Part shown: positions 43,906 through 53,512 of the stretch, one piece after another
Position numbering within the stretch: the first letter of the stretch is position 1
Layout: every line of letters starts with the position of its first letter
NCBI RefSeq assembly: GCF_001426745.1
Contig: NZ_LMFI01000010.1
Location: 187,468 to 251,467, forward strand
From: Nocardioides sp. Root140
GTDB taxonomy: Bacteria; Actinomycetota; Actinomycetes; Propionibacteriales; Nocardioidaceae
Direction of reading: 5' to 3'
Length of the DNA stretch: 64,000 nucleotides
Notes under the pieces: model-generated
What the model was told of the DNA's origin: nothing
Database searches by the model: none
The model's input: the letters and a program-made list of their open reading frames with translations, nothing else
Program-made: the position numbers and the translations under genes

Positions 43906-45054
43906 TCATAGGCCGAGGTCGCGGCCGATGAGCTCCTTCATGATCTCGTTGGAGCCAGCCCAGATCTTCGACACGCGAGCGTCACGCCAGGCCCGGGCGA
44001 CGCGGTACTCATTCATGTACCCGTAGCCGCCGTACAGCTGGACGCAGGCGTCAAGCACCTGATTCTGGACCTCGGCTGCCCACCATTTGACCTTGGCGGC
44101 GTCGACCGCGGTGAGCTCGCGCTTGGTGTGGGCGATGACCGCGTTGTCGAGGAAGCCCTGGGTGACCTCCATCTTGGTGACCAGCTCGGCGATGACGAAC
44201 TTGTTGTACTGGAAGGACCCGATCGACTGGCCGAAGGCCTTGCGCTCCTTGACGTAGTCGATGGTCTCGTCAAGGATCTGCCGGGCCTGTGCGATGTTGC
44301 AGATGGCGTTGGACAGCCGCTCCTGTGGCAGCCAGTTCATCATGTGGATGAAGCCTTGGTTCAGCTCCCCGATCAAGTCTTCGGCCGACACCCGTATGTC
44401 CTCGAAGAACATCTCCGCAGTATCTGACTCATCCTGGCCGACCTTGTCCAGCTTGCGGCCAAGGCTGTAGCCCGGGCGGCCGCTCTCGATACCGAACAGC
44501 GAGATGCCGTGGCCGCGCTTGGCCTCGGGATCGGTGCGCGCCGCCACGACGATCAGGTCAGCCGAGGCGCCGTTGGTGATGAAGGTCTTCGACCCGTTGA
44601 TGACCCAGTCGTCACCATCGCGCACAGCAGTGGTCTTGAGCGCGGCCAGGTCGGAGCCGCCCGATGCCTCGGTCATCCCGATCGCGGTAAGGATCTCGCC
44701 GGAGCAGAACCCGGGCAGCCAGCGCTTCTTCTGCTCCTCGGTCGTGAGCTCCACGAGGTACGGCGCCACGATGTCAGCGTGGATGCCGTGGCACGAGCCG
44801 AGCGACATCGACACCTTACCCAGCTCCTCGCAGAGCACTGCGTTGTAGCGGAAGTCACCGGCCTCGGCGCCGCCATACTCCTCGGGTATCTCCAAACCAA
44901 GCAGGCCAGCCTCGCCGAACGAGAGCCACATCTCGCGGGGAAACTGCTTGGCCTCGATGTAGGCATCCCAGTTCGGCTTGACCTCGCGGTCGAGGAAAGT
45001 GCGAACGGAGTCGCGAAAGGCTTCGTGGTCGGCGTCGTAGATGTTGCGCTGCAT
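43906..45054 (-). CDS. Acyl-CoA dehydrogenase
   Basis: A 382-residue FAD-dependent acyl-CoA dehydrogenase catalysing the first beta-oxidation step. ACAD signatures: IGMTEASGGSDLAALKTTAVRDGDDWVINGSKTFITNG and the C-terminal QLYGGYGYMNEYRVARAWRDARVSKIWAGSNEIMKELIGRDL, which holds the flavin-binding and catalytic-loop region. The ATG at 45054 has GGAGCAG upstream. It follows a disrupted acyl-CoA ligase fragment on the same strand, suggesting a once-intact ligase-dehydrogenase pair. Confidence 0.93.
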   Translation of the reverse strand: MQRNIYDADHEAFRDSVRTFLDREVKPNWDAYIEAKQFPREMWLSFGEAGLLGLEIPEEYGGAEAGDFRYNAVLCEELGKVSMSLGSCHGIHADIVAPYLVELTTEEQKKRWLPGFCSGEILTAIGMTEASGGSDLAALKTTAVRDGDDWVINGSKTFITNGASADLIVVAARTDPEAKRGHGISLFGIESGRPGYSLGRKLDKVGQDESDTAEMFFEDIRVSAEDLIGELNQGFIHMMNWLPQERLSNAICNIAQARQILDETIDYVKERKAFGQSIGSFQYNKFVIAELVTKMEVTQGFLDNAVIAHTKRELTAVDAAKVKWWAAEVQNQVLDACVQLYGGYGYMNEYRVARAWRDARVSKIWAGSNEIMKELIGRDLGL

Positions 45055-45069
45055 GGGATATCTGCTCCT

Positions 45070-45232
45070 TCAGTCGAGTTGGCGCTTGAGGATCATGCCC
45101 GAGGCGGTCATCGGCAGCTCGTTCCAAGAACTGGAGACGATGCGGGGGGTACTTGTAGGTCGCCATCTGCTCCTTGGCCCAGGCATCCACGTCAACCTCA
45201 GTGACGTAGACGTACTCTTTCGCGTTGATCAC
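45070..45232 (-). pseudogene. Frameshifted C-terminal fragment of an acyl-CoA ligase
   Basis: The minus strand encodes DVDAWAKEQMATYKYP, matching the end of adenylate-forming ligases (compare AWAKEQMAAYKYP in the gene at 62149). An extra base in a C-run near 45147 shifts the frame; in the other frame the sequence continues RIVSSSWNELPMTASGMILKRQLD and stops at 45070. Only the last ~50 residues remain. It lies 15 bases upstream of the acyl-CoA dehydrogenase start. Confidence 0.8.
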
Positions 45233-45277
45233 GCAAGCTTTGATCTCATCGCCATGGCTCCCACGTGGTTGGTGGCG

Positions 45278-45460
45278 TCAGGTGACGGGGACAGCCTTGT
45301 GCTGGCCGCTGGCGGCGATGCGCGTCGTGGGCCGACCTCTTCCGCGGACTCTGCCGACGGCGTCGAAAGCGCAACCCACTGCGGCGGCGATCATGGGGAT
45401 CCACACTGGAATCAGCATGAAAGCAAACAGGGGGAGCAAGGTCTTCAGGGCGTCGGACAT
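45278..45460 (-). CDS. Small predicted membrane protein
   Basis: A 60-residue frame starting MSDALKTLLPLFAFMLIPVWIPMIAA, with one clear hydrophobic helix (about 8-30) and a basic tail. GAGAGGAA stands just upstream of the ATG at 45460. No relatives are recognised. It lies in a stretch of decayed sequence, so it may also be chance; the good ribosome-binding site and hydrophobic segment favour a real gene. Confidence 0.45.
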   Translation of the reverse strand: MSDALKTLLPLFAFMLIPVWIPMIAAAVGCAFDAVGRVRGRGRPTTRIAASGQHKAVPVT

Positions 45461-46104
45461 TTGAGTTCCTCTCGGACTGCTGAGCGATACACACGAGTGT
45501 GGGACCGAGGCAACCCCGCGAGTTAGGTCCGCCAGGCCAAACTCCGGGGCAATGCCTGTGTCGACGTACAACATCGCCCTGCGGCCGGTCTCGTTCGAAA
45601 ATCGGCTGGAGCAGAGCGTGGTGTCAGCCCGCGGACGCAGCCGATCGAGTTCAACCCACCTCCCACGCCGCACCGCCCGAGATGGCCGGGGACCGCCCTG
45701 CGCTCCCGATACAACTGCGGTTCACGACTTTGCCTGGCAGACAAGACGGCCGGGGTCACCTTCAGCAGCATGGATCCACAGGCCACCAGAAGGAGAACAG
45801 CGATGGACTGCGCGCTCAGGCCGACCTGCTGCCGGCCACGAGCTGAGGAGGAGCTGCGTTGACCTGGCACACCGCCACCGTCCCGATGGCCGAACTCAAC
45901 CCGACCGTCGTGGAGATCCGCAATGCGGGCGGCACCATCACGAATTTCTGCCCGTGCGTCGGTTCGGTCCTTATCACCTGGACCACCATCCGCTGACAAA
46001 GCCTGCGCGCGCCGCCCCGGCGCAAACGGGCCCGGGGCACTCGAGTCGGGCTCACTCCTCGCGACACCGGACCCCGGCGCTTTGGGAGTCCAGTGAACGG
46101 GCGA
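45461..46104. other. Region of decayed or unassigned sequence
   Basis: About 640 bases without a convincing full gene. A 45-codon frame at 45859-45996 (TTG start, GAGGAG before it; MAELNPTVVEIRNAGG near its middle) could be a small gene. Nothing else is recognised; the stretch ends at the left end of the IS21 remnant. Confidence 0.4.
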
Positions 46105-46548
46105 ACTCTCCCTGTCGACGGAACCTGAAACTGACCCCCTCCGAGACCTGCCCTCACCTCGAGGCAGGAAGAAGTGGAGTGTTGTCAGTGGAGGACTGGG
46201 GTTGAGACCCGGCGGTTGCACCGTGCGGCGGGAGTGCCGATCAAGGTGATCGCCGGGATGATGGGGATCTCGAAGAACACGGTGCGCAAGGCACTGGGCG
46301 ATGGTGGTCCGCCGAAGTACGAACGGGTGGTGCGGGTGTCACGGGGATCGATGACACCGAGCCACGATTCCGGGAGTTGCTGCGAGTGTCGCCGATGATG
46401 GCGGCGACGGTGGTGGCCGAACGGATCGGGTCGCAACACTCGATCAGGACGTTGCGGACCCGGTCAGTGATCTGCGGCCGGTGTACCTGCCGCCGGATCC
46501 GGCATCACGCACCGATGCAGCCGTCATCGGTGTGTCCGACGAGAAGTA
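46105..46548 (+). mobile_element. IS21-family remnant with truncated, frameshifted istA
   Basis: The sequence before 46182 (TGTCGACGGAACCTGAAACTG region) resembles the left end of an IS21-type element. From the TTG at 46182 the istA product starts LSVEDW, shifts frame near 46200, continues as RRLHRAAGVPIKVIAGMMGI-SKNTVRKAL, shifts again after VRVSRGS and goes on as PRFRELLRVSP...PVYLPPDPASRTDAAV before stopping. Only the N-terminal helix-turn-helix region of the transposase survives; the DDE domain and istB are absent. Confidence 0.8.
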
Positions 46549-46623
46549 GAAGTGAGATCGTCGTCCCTGTCTGCGCCCGAATCGAACATCCGGGATGAGG
46601 TCAGTGACGACATGTGGGTCTCT

Positions 46624-47580
46624 TCAGGATCCGGGGGCCAGGCCGGCGTTGGTCGACTCGAAGGACCCGGGGGGCGGCGTGACACCGTTCAGGCGGCACC
46701 ACTCGCCACCGGGGCGCTGGCCACGGCGCGGGATGCCGTTGGAGGGCACGAGCTGGAGCGGGATGGGCGGCAGCGGCGGCATCTCGATGTCGCGCTCGGC
46801 CTCGAGCTCGTCAGCGTCCTTCTCCTCGGACATGCCGATCGGGCCGACGGTCTGCGCGTTGAGGAACTGGCGGACCACGGGCTCCTCGGAGCTGAGCAGC
46901 ATCTCGCGGGGCCCGAACAAGGCCAGGTGCTTGTGATAGAGCAGGCCGATGTTGTCGGGCACCGTGCGGGTGCTGTTGATGTCGTGGGTGACGATCAGGA
47001 ACGTGGCGTCGATCTGCGCGTTCAGGTCGATGAAGAGCTGGTTGATGAACGAGGTGCGCACCGGGTCGAGGCCCGAGTCGGGCTCGTCGATCAGCAGGAT
47101 CTCGGGGTCGAGCACGAGGGCCCGGGCGAGGCCGGCACGCTTGCGCATACCACCGGAGATCTCACCGGGAAGCTTGTCCTCGGCACCGAGGAGACCGACC
47201 AGGTCCATCTTCTCCATGACGATGTTGCGGATCTCGGTCTCGTTCTTCTTGGTGTGCTCACGCAGCGGGAAGGCCACGTTGTCGAAGAGGTTCATCGAGC
47301 CGAACATCGCGCCGTCCTGGAACAGCACGCCGAAGAGCTTGCGGATCTCGTAGAGGTCCTTCTCGGAGCAGGAGGCGATGTCGGTGCCCTCGATGATGAT
47401 CGAGCCCTTGTCGGGCTTGAGCAGGCCAATGAGGGTCTTGAGGAACACCGACTTGCCGGTTCCGGAGGGGCCGAGCATGACGGACACCTCACCGGCGGGG
47501 ATGGTGAGGGTGACGTCGCCCCAGATGAGTTGCTTGCCGAAGGACTTCGACAGCCCGTCTACCTTGATGTCTACGCCCAT
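46624..47580 (-). CDS. Mce/MlaF-type ABC transporter ATPase (MceG-like)
   Basis: A 318-residue nucleotide-binding protein that powers Mce lipid importers. Walker A GPSGTGKS at residues 37-44; signature ISGGMRKRAGLARAL; Walker B ILLIDEPDSGLDP; switch His in VTHDIN. The C-terminal extension (residues about 250-318) is Pro/Gly-rich, as in mycobacterial MceG (Mkl). It lies 135 bases downstream of the mce genes, with its own SD (GAGAGGAAA), so the locus carries its own ATPase. In mycobacteria mceG is unlinked from mce operons. Confidence 0.92.
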   Translation of the reverse strand: MGVDIKVDGLSKSFGKQLIWGDVTLTIPAGEVSVMLGPSGTGKSVFLKTLIGLLKPDKGSIIIEGTDIASCSEKDLYEIRKLFGVLFQDGAMFGSMNLFDNVAFPLREHTKKNETEIRNIVMEKMDLVGLLGAEDKLPGEISGGMRKRAGLARALVLDPEILLIDEPDSGLDPVRTSFINQLFIDLNAQIDATFLIVTHDINSTRTVPDNIGLLYHKHLALFGPREMLLSSEEPVVRQFLNAQTVGPIGMSEEKDADELEAERDIEMPPLPPIPLQLVPSNGIPRRGQRPGGEWCRLNGVTPPPGSFESTNAGLAPGS

Positions 47581-47715
47581 GGCGTTTTCCTCTCCTCGTT
47601 CATCGCTGGGCTGGTTCCCCGGTCGTCGCCGACCGTGGACACCCTCTTCTGATCCGTGATGTCTCCGGTCCCGTGTACAGCCCGATGAAGTCGCGCTGAG
47701 AGGCGCATCACCGGC

Positions 47716-48327
47716 TCACAGCGGGCGTAGACCCGCGATCTTCCACTCCGCCCCCGCAGGTGACATGGTGACTTCCACGCGACTCCCCGTGACCGAGGTG
47801 CGACCGGCGCCGCCGTTGCCAGTCACGGTCTTCTGGGTGAGGAAGACCAGCACCACCACCTCATCCGCTGACGCCGACACCACACCTGCCCCACTCACGC
47901 TGGCAGACGTGCTGATCTTGCGGTCGGTGGCGGCGGGACGCACGACGTCGTCGAGAATCTTCTGGTAGTCGCCGTGGAAGTCGCCGGTAGTCTGCCCGAT
48001 GGCGGCTTCCAGGTCACGATCGATCGTGGCGTTCTCGTAGCTGAGCAGCACGGGCACCCTCGACTTCGCTGCCGCCAGGGCCTCGTTTCGCGCTTGGCTG
48101 ACGTCGGCCGCGCGGCTCGTCTGCAGGGTGGCGAACCCTGCACACGTCGCCGCGACGAGCACCACAAACAGGGCGACGAGAACGGTCCGGCGTGATGATC
48201 CCGGGCGCCTGATGACGGGCGCCGGTGACTCCTCGTCCTCGGTGGACTCGATGTCCTCAGTCGGGTCGACGTCCACCTCGGCCTCCTCCGCGTCTTCGTC
48301 ATGACGTTCGATTGACTTGATGTTCAT
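47716..48327 (-). CDS. Mce-associated membrane protein
   Basis: A 203-residue protein with an acidic cytoplasmic N-terminus (residues 10-35), one membrane segment (about 47-68, VLVALFVVLVAATCAGFATL) and an extracellular NTF2-like domain typical of the Mas proteins at the ends of mce operons. Its start overlaps the upstream Mas gene stop by 4 bases. Mas proteins are thought to stabilise or regulate the Mce complex. Confidence 0.85.
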   Translation of the reverse strand: MNIKSIERHDEDAEEAEVDVDPTEDIESTEDEESPAPVIRRPGSSRRTVLVALFVVLVAATCAGFATLQTSRAADVSQARNEALAAAKSRVPVLLSYENATIDRDLEAAIGQTTGDFHGDYQKILDDVVRPAATDRKISTSASVSGAGVVSASADEVVVLVFLTQKTVTGNGGAGRTSVTGSRVEVTMSPAGAEWKIAGLRPL

Positions 48328-48821
48328 GCCACGAACTCCAATCCCGACACGAGCCAGTCGCCGTCGGTGTGGTCGAGGTCCACCCGCAGGCGGTAGTTGC
48401 GGGGCTCGGCCTTCTTCGCCTTCTTGTTCTGGACAGAGCCCTTGGCTGCGACGAGGACCGTTGCCTTGTCGTCATCGAAGCTGACGACCCCGGCCGAGAC
48501 CACCTCACCCGTTGACCGGACCTTGTTGCGCTTGAGCTCCTTCAGGAGACGGTCGGCCTGTTCCTCGAACTCCGTACGGAAGTTGGCCGAAGCACCGTCC
48601 ATCAGCTTCTCGAGTTCGTTGTCGGTGGTCGAGCTGCTGATGTTGATCAAGCCCTCGACCTCGGCCGTGGCCGCGGCGATGGCGTCATCCTCTCCTGCAC
48701 GGACCTCTCGTTCTGTCTGCCACGACCATGCGCGTTGCGCGGTGATCAGGATCAGGCACACGGCGACGATCGTGGCGCCGACGACGACCAATGACGGCGT
48801 CGCGCGTCGAAGCCTCATCAT
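48324..48821 (-). CDS. Mce-associated membrane protein
   Basis: A 165-residue protein with one N-terminal membrane helix (SLVVVGATIVAVCLILITA) and a Mas-type extracellular domain ending YRLRVDLDHTDGDWLVSGLEFV. The start at 48821 (ATG overlapping the mceF TGA) is chosen over 48857. First of two Mas genes following mceF. Confidence 0.82.
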   Translation of the reverse strand: MMRLRRATPSLVVVGATIVAVCLILITAQRAWSWQTEREVRAGEDDAIAAATAEVEGLINISSSTTDNELEKLMDGASANFRTEFEEQADRLLKELKRNKVRSTGEVVSAGVVSFDDDKATVLVAAKGSVQNKKAKKAEPRNYRLRVDLDHTDGDWLVSGLEFVA

Positions 48822-50152
48822 CGGGAACCCAAGGGGGCTAGTACGAGGATCTTCCACAGTTCTTCTCCTCCTGGTTGCTCGGTTCCGTCCGACCTTGTTC
48901 TGTCCGGATCGCCTCCCTGGCCCACGGCAAGGTCGTAGGCGACGGTGCCGCTGGTCTCAGGCCAGACCCCAGACCCGAAGCGCAGTCCGCAGTCGGCCGG
49001 CAACGGGCCACGCTCTTCGCTGTTGGGGCAGGGCAGGTTGCGCGCTCCTCGAACAGCAGTCGGGTTGTCGGGGGCGATGTCGCAGTGTGCGAGGGAGTCG
49101 ATCTCTCGCGTCGTCGTCACGCCGGGGCGGCGCCGCTCGGCGGGCGGCAGATAGCCGGCAAGGCAGGTGGGCGGATTGTTCAGCGCCGCGCGAAGGTCCA
49201 ATTGGACGTCGCCCTGCTCCACCCGAGGGTTCAGGGTGGACTGCAGCCGGGCGATGGTCGCAGGATATACGACGAGGGTCTGCCGGATCTCCGGGAGATA
49301 CGTGTTGAGGACCTCGGCGTTGGTGGTCAGGTTGGCGAGCATCCTCGGCAGAACGGGTTGCAGCTCCTTGACCGTCCCTGTCGCGGCGTCGAGGCCACCG
49401 GGAGCAGACCTGAGAAGCGCCCGGATGTCCGAGCTGTCGTTGTCGGCCAGGACACCGGTGACCTCGTTCAGGGCTCCGGCGTAGGACTTGGTCACCGTCC
49501 CGAGGTCACGCTGGGTAGTCAGCACCGGTTGCAGGGCCGCGATCAGTGAGGTGGTCGCGTCGACCTGGGACTGGGCCTCGGTCAGGAGTTGTCCTGCCGA
49601 CGTGACCAGCTCGTTGAGCTCCGGACCCGTCCCGCCCAGTCCCGCGTCGACCTGGGACAGGAGACGTTGGGTCTTGGCCTTGGGCACGGACTCAAGCAGT
49701 CGGTTGACCGAGTCGAGCACCGGAGTGATCTGCGGCATGGCGACCGAACGATCCTGCGGAATGGCATCACCGTCGGCAAGGTGGTCGTCACCGGCGGCGC
49801 CCTTCTCCGAGTCGACCAGGTCGATGTATTGCTCACCGATGGCTGAGGTGCTGTGCAGCTCGGCGGTCACGCCTTCCGGGATCTTCGCTCCGTCATCGAT
49901 ACGCAGTGTCGCGACCGCACTGTCGCCGGTCACCTCAAGGTTTGACACCGTCCCGACCTCGACGCCCCGGTAGGTCACCGATGCCCTCGGATAGAGACCA
50001 CTGGCGTCGTGGAAGTCCACTGTGACGTCGTACACCCCGAGGCCGACCATGGCCGGAACCCGGGCGTAGTGGAAGAACGTCAACCCGAGCGCCACCGTGG
50101 CCAGGACCGCGAAGATGCGTAGTTGTCGCTTGATCAGTGCAGTGAGAACCAT
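48818..50152 (-). CDS. MceF-type substrate-binding protein
   Basis: A 444-residue Mce protein: one N-terminal membrane helix (FAVLATVALGLTFFHYA), the MCE/MlaD domain (VTVDFHDASGLYPRASVTYRGVEVGTVSNLEVT), then a long helical coiled region and an extended tail. Sixth Mce subunit by gene order. Mce A-F subunits assemble into a hexameric periplasmic-space-spanning tube carrying lipids to the permease. The GTG/ATG start at 50152 abuts the mceE stop. Confidence 0.88.
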   Translation of the reverse strand: MVLTALIKRQLRIFAVLATVALGLTFFHYARVPAMVGLGVYDVTVDFHDASGLYPRASVTYRGVEVGTVSNLEVTGDSAVATLRIDDGAKIPEGVTAELHSTSAIGEQYIDLVDSEKGAAGDDHLADGDAIPQDRSVAMPQITPVLDSVNRLLESVPKAKTQRLLSQVDAGLGGTGPELNELVTSAGQLLTEAQSQVDATTSLIAALQPVLTTQRDLGTVTKSYAGALNEVTGVLADNDSSDIRALLRSAPGGLDAATGTVKELQPVLPRMLANLTTNAEVLNTYLPEIRQTLVVYPATIARLQSTLNPRVEQGDVQLDLRAALNNPPTCLAGYLPPAERRRPGVTTTREIDSLAHCDIAPDNPTAVRGARNLPCPNSEERGPLPADCGLRFGSGVWPETSGTVAYDLAVGQGGDPDRTRSDGTEQPGGEELWKILVLAPLGSR

Positions 50153-51402
50153 CAGCAGAGTCCTAGGAACGAGAGCAAGCAGCCGGGGCTCGGCTCCTCG
50201 GGTATGTCGGGCGTTGGTGTGTCGCCGGGGTCCGGCTCGTCCTCGGTGGTGCCGTCATCGGTGCCACCGTCACTGTCCGGTACGCCGTCTGTGGGACCGC
50301 CCTTCTTCGTGGGTGGCGCCAGCGGGTTCCGGAGGGGATCTCCGGCCTGCAGGGCCGGCGGGATCCCGCCAAGCCAACTGTCGGCCAGCGATCCCACACG
50401 GAGGTCGAGTGTGGCGAAGAGGTTGGCGTAGTCACCGCGTACCGCATCGCGAGTCGTCATCGCGGGGAACGGGATGGTCAGTCCGATCTTGAGCGCCTCC
50501 GGCAGGGACTCGCTGGCTTTGCCGAGGTTGGACAAGATCGGGCCGAGGGACTTGAGGTTGGCCGTGAGCGCGGTCTCACTGGCGCGCACCACCTTCACTG
50601 CCCGGTCTCCGGTCCGGCCGGTTGCAGTGACCGCCCTCACCAGGCGGTCCCGTTCCTGCTCAAGGGTCTTCAGGCCGGGGGTGATCTTGTCGATCGCGGT
50701 TGCGACCGTGGTCTGGTCCTCACGCAGACCGGCGCTGAAGTCGTTCAGCGAGTCCAGGGCCCGCACGATCTCTCCGCGGTTCTGGTCGAGGACTGTGAGC
50801 AGTTCGTTCGACCGACGAATCAGGCTCCGGGTGTCGGGCACCCGACCATGCAGGGCAGTGGACAGCTCGTCGGTGATGGTGGAGATCTGCGACAGGCCAC
50901 CGTTGTTCAACAGCAGAGCCACCGCGCCCAGCACCTGCTCGGTCGCTGGGTAGCTGCCCGTCTGCTCGACCCCGATGACCTCACCGTCCCCCAGCGGTTC
51001 GGAATGTTTCGTCGCTCTCGCCTTGTCGCCACCAGGGACGGACACCTCGACGTATTGGGCACCCAGGAGTGTCTTCTGGCCGACGCTGAACTCCGCCGTT
51101 GAGGGAAGCTCGATGTCCTTGAGAAGCCGGAGCTCGACGACTGCCTCCCAGCCGTCGACGTCTATCCCGGCGACGGTTCCGATCACGACGTTGTCCTTCA
51201 TGACAGTCGCGTTCGGCACCAGGTTCGCGATCTGGTCGAAGTGAACCTCGACCGAGTAGCCGTCGTCACCGACGGCCACCTGTCCGGGGAGCGTGTTGTC
51301 GTTCGGCTGAATCTCGCAACCGGTCGTCAGCAGGGCGACGACGGCCAGAAGTGCGCTGATCCAACGCCCACGGGGCGCAATGATGCGACGAGTCGACATC
51401 AC
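50152..51402 (-). CDS. MceE-type lipoprotein (LprN-like)
   Basis: A 416-residue Mce protein with a lipobox (ALLTTGC, Cys about 29), unlike its siblings, matching the lipoprotein that occupies the fifth position of mce operons. The MCE domain spans SVEVHFDQIANLVPNATVMKDNVVIGTVAGI; a helical region follows and the tail is Asp/Pro/Thr-rich, ending CLLSFLGLC. Start GTG 51402 (GTGA overlap with mceD) or ATG 51399. Confidence 0.88.
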   Translation of the reverse strand: MMSTRRIIAPRGRWISALLAVVALLTTGCEIQPNDNTLPGQVAVGDDGYSVEVHFDQIANLVPNATVMKDNVVIGTVAGIDVDGWEAVVELRLLKDIELPSTAEFSVGQKTLLGAQYVEVSVPGGDKARATKHSEPLGDGEVIGVEQTGSYPATEQVLGAVALLLNNGGLSQISTITDELSTALHGRVPDTRSLIRRSNELLTVLDQNRGEIVRALDSLNDFSAGLREDQTTVATAIDKITPGLKTLEQERDRLVRAVTATGRTGDRAVKVVRASETALTANLKSLGPILSNLGKASESLPEALKIGLTIPFPAMTTRDAVRGDYANLFATLDLRVGSLADSWLGGIPPALQAGDPLRNPLAPPTKKGGPTDGVPDSDGGTDDGTTEDEPDPGDTPTPDIPEEPSPGCLLSFLGLC

Positions 51403-52523
51403 TCCTCCCCTCGATTCGTTGCACCTGGCAGTGGGAGGCCGCTGGTGTCACCCTGAGGGACCAGTCCGAGCAGCTCGGTGATCGGACCGAGGCCGTCGAT
51501 GCACTGCTGGCTCGTCCCGCCGACCCCGAGAATCGAACCGCAGAGCAGCTGTGCCACGTTGTCCAGGCCACTGAGCGTCGCCCGCCCGGTGATGGCCTGG
51601 TCCTGGATGGTGTTGTGCAGTCCGATGAGAGCGTGCGGTGCTGTGTGGAGGACACCAGCGAGCTCGTTGGATCGGTCGGCAAGCGCCGCGGCCAGCCTGT
51701 CGAGGTCGGCGACTGAGCTCGTGATGCGACCGCCATGCTTCTTGAAGTACTTCTCGGTCACCGCCAGCACCGTCGCCAGGCCTCGGATCGCTCCCTTGAG
51801 GTTGGTCCGGTTGTCCGACACCACCGTGCTGACGTTGTCGAGCTTCGTGGTGAAGCCGCGGACCGCTGCGTCGTTGAGTGCGAGGTTCTGCGTGAAGGTG
51901 TTGAGGTGCTTGATCGTGCCGAACAGGTCCGAGCGCCCGTCGGAGAGGGCCGTCGCCGCTGACCGCAGCTCACCGATTGAGGTGCGCAGCTGTTCGGAGT
52001 TTCCGTTTCTCAGACCGTGCTCCAATGAGGTGATGGCGTCAGCGAGCGGACCGGACTTCGACGTGCCCTCGGGTCCGAGGGTGGTGGCCAGATCAGTGAG
52101 CTGCTGCTTGACGTCGTCGAAGGTGACCGGGACCGCGGTGCGCTCGAGAGGGACGGTGGCACCGTCGTCGAGTCGCTCTCCACCGGTGAACACCGGGTCG
52201 AACTGCACGAACCGGCCGCTGACCAGGCTGGGTGACACGATCGCCGCATGCGCGTCCGCCGGAATCGGCTGGCCGGAGTCGATCTCCATCGACACGGTGA
52301 CGCCTTTCGATTCATTCTCGATCTCGGTGATCTCGCCGACCTTGACCCCGAGTACCTTCACGTCGTCGCCGACATTGAGTCCCTCAGCGCTGCTGAAGTA
52401 GGCGCGGACCCCAGTGGTGCTGGAGTCGCTCCACCACACGAAGGCGGCTGTGACCAGCAGCGCGGCAACGACGGCGAGCGGGAGAAGGCGACCGGTACGT
52501 CGTCCGCTGGTGAGTCTTCTCAT
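51399..52523 (-). CDS. MceD-type substrate-binding protein
   Basis: A 374-residue Mce protein with an N-terminal membrane helix (LLPLAVVAALLVTAAFVWW), the MCE domain (VRAYFSSAEGLNVGDDVKVLGVKVGEITEI) and a helical C-terminal region. The ATG at 52523 overlaps the mceC stop (ATGA) and is preferred over 52595. Fourth subunit of the operon. Confidence 0.88.
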   Translation of the reverse strand: MRRLTSGRRTGRLLPLAVVAALLVTAAFVWWSDSSTTGVRAYFSSAEGLNVGDDVKVLGVKVGEITEIENESKGVTVSMEIDSGQPIPADAHAAIVSPSLVSGRFVQFDPVFTGGERLDDGATVPLERTAVPVTFDDVKQQLTDLATTLGPEGTSKSGPLADAITSLEHGLRNGNSEQLRTSIGELRSAATALSDGRSDLFGTIKHLNTFTQNLALNDAAVRGFTTKLDNVSTVVSDNRTNLKGAIRGLATVLAVTEKYFKKHGGRITSSVADLDRLAAALADRSNELAGVLHTAPHALIGLHNTIQDQAITGRATLSGLDNVAQLLCGSILGVGGTSQQCIDGLGPITELLGLVPQGDTSGLPLPGATNRGEE

Positions 52524-53512
52524 TTCATGGCTCCGGAGAGGATCGGGACGAGGGTGGTGGGCGAGGTGAGGTTCTGGATGTAGGCGTCGAACCACGGTCC
52601 GCTCGCGAGGGCCTCGCCGAACGCGGTGGCGTATCCCCGCAGGCCGGTGATGCTGTCCTGTAGGTTCTTGCGGTTCTCGTTCAGCACGTCGACGACGGTG
52701 TCCAGTTCTTCGAGTGCCGGGTCGAGGACGTCGTCGGAGTCCTTGAGTAGGCGCCGGAGCTCTACCGAGAGTTTGCGCGCGCTGCTGAGAAGGCTCACGA
52801 CCACCTGCTGCCGGGCATTCAACTCGGTCAGGAGCGATCGCCCTGAGTCGAGCAGCGAGGAGATCTGCTCATCCCTGCTTGCAAGCACGTCCGTCACGCT
52901 GTTGGCGCGGGTGAGCAGTGAGGCCAACTCGTCGTCGTTGGCGGAGATGGAGCGTGACAAGGCAGTGATGCCAGACAGGGCCCGACCGAGGTCGGGGCTG
53001 CTGGCGTTGAGCGTCTGCGACGCCTGATCGAGGGCCTCGGCCAACTGGGGCTTGTCGATCTTGGCCGTCGTGTCCGTGAGCTGGTTGAGGGTGGAGGTCA
53101 AGTTGTACGGCGCCGAGGTCCGCTCGACGGGGATCGAGTCCCCGGCCGCCAGTCGGCCCGATCCGCGGGGATCGAGCTCGACCGCTGCCCTGCCCAGGAG
53201 AGTCACGGTGACGATGCGCGCTTCCGTGTCCTCGCCGAGCTCCACGCCATTGTCCGTCAGCACAATGTCGGCGACGACATCCCGCCCGTCCAACTGGACG
53301 TCGCGAACCTTCCCGACCTCCGCACCCGAGATCATCACCGAGTCACCGCCCTTCAAACCGCCGGCCTCGGCGAAGTGGACCTGCAGGACCTCGCTGTTGC
53401 CGACCAGTGGCAACTGGTTGATGTTCAGTGCGGCCACGACCACTAGCACCAGGCCGAGGGTGCCGAGAATGCCTCTCAGGGCGAGCCGATCGCTCGATGC
53501 GCCGGCGCTCAT
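52520..53512 (-). CDS. MceC-type substrate-binding protein
   Basis: A 330-residue Mce protein. Membrane helix ILGTLGLVLVVVAALNI, MCE domain LQVHFAEAGGLKGGDSVMISGAEVGKVRDVQLDGR, then a long helical region. It lacks the extended C-terminal tail some MceC proteins have. Start ATG 53512 overlaps the mceB stop by 4 bases; 53545 lies inside mceB. Confidence 0.88.
   Translation of the reverse strand: MSAGASSDRLALRGILGTLGLVLVVVAALNINQLPLVGNSEVLQVHFAEAGGLKGGDSVMISGAEVGKVRDVQLDGRDVVADIVLTDNGVELGEDTEARIVTVTLLGRAAVELDPRGSGRLAAGDSIPVERTSAPYNLTSTLNQLTDTTAKIDKPQLAEALDQASQTLNASSPDLGRALSGITALSRSISANDDELASLLTRANSVTDVLASRDEQISSLLDSGRSLLTELNARQQVVVSLLSSARKLSVELRRLLKDSDDVLDPALEELDTVVDVLNENRKNLQDSITGLRGYATAFGEALASGPWFDAYIQNLTSPTTLVPILSGAMK

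Noticed and set aside
46105..46548. Functional IS21 element
   Set aside because: istA is frameshifted and truncated, istB and the right end are missing.
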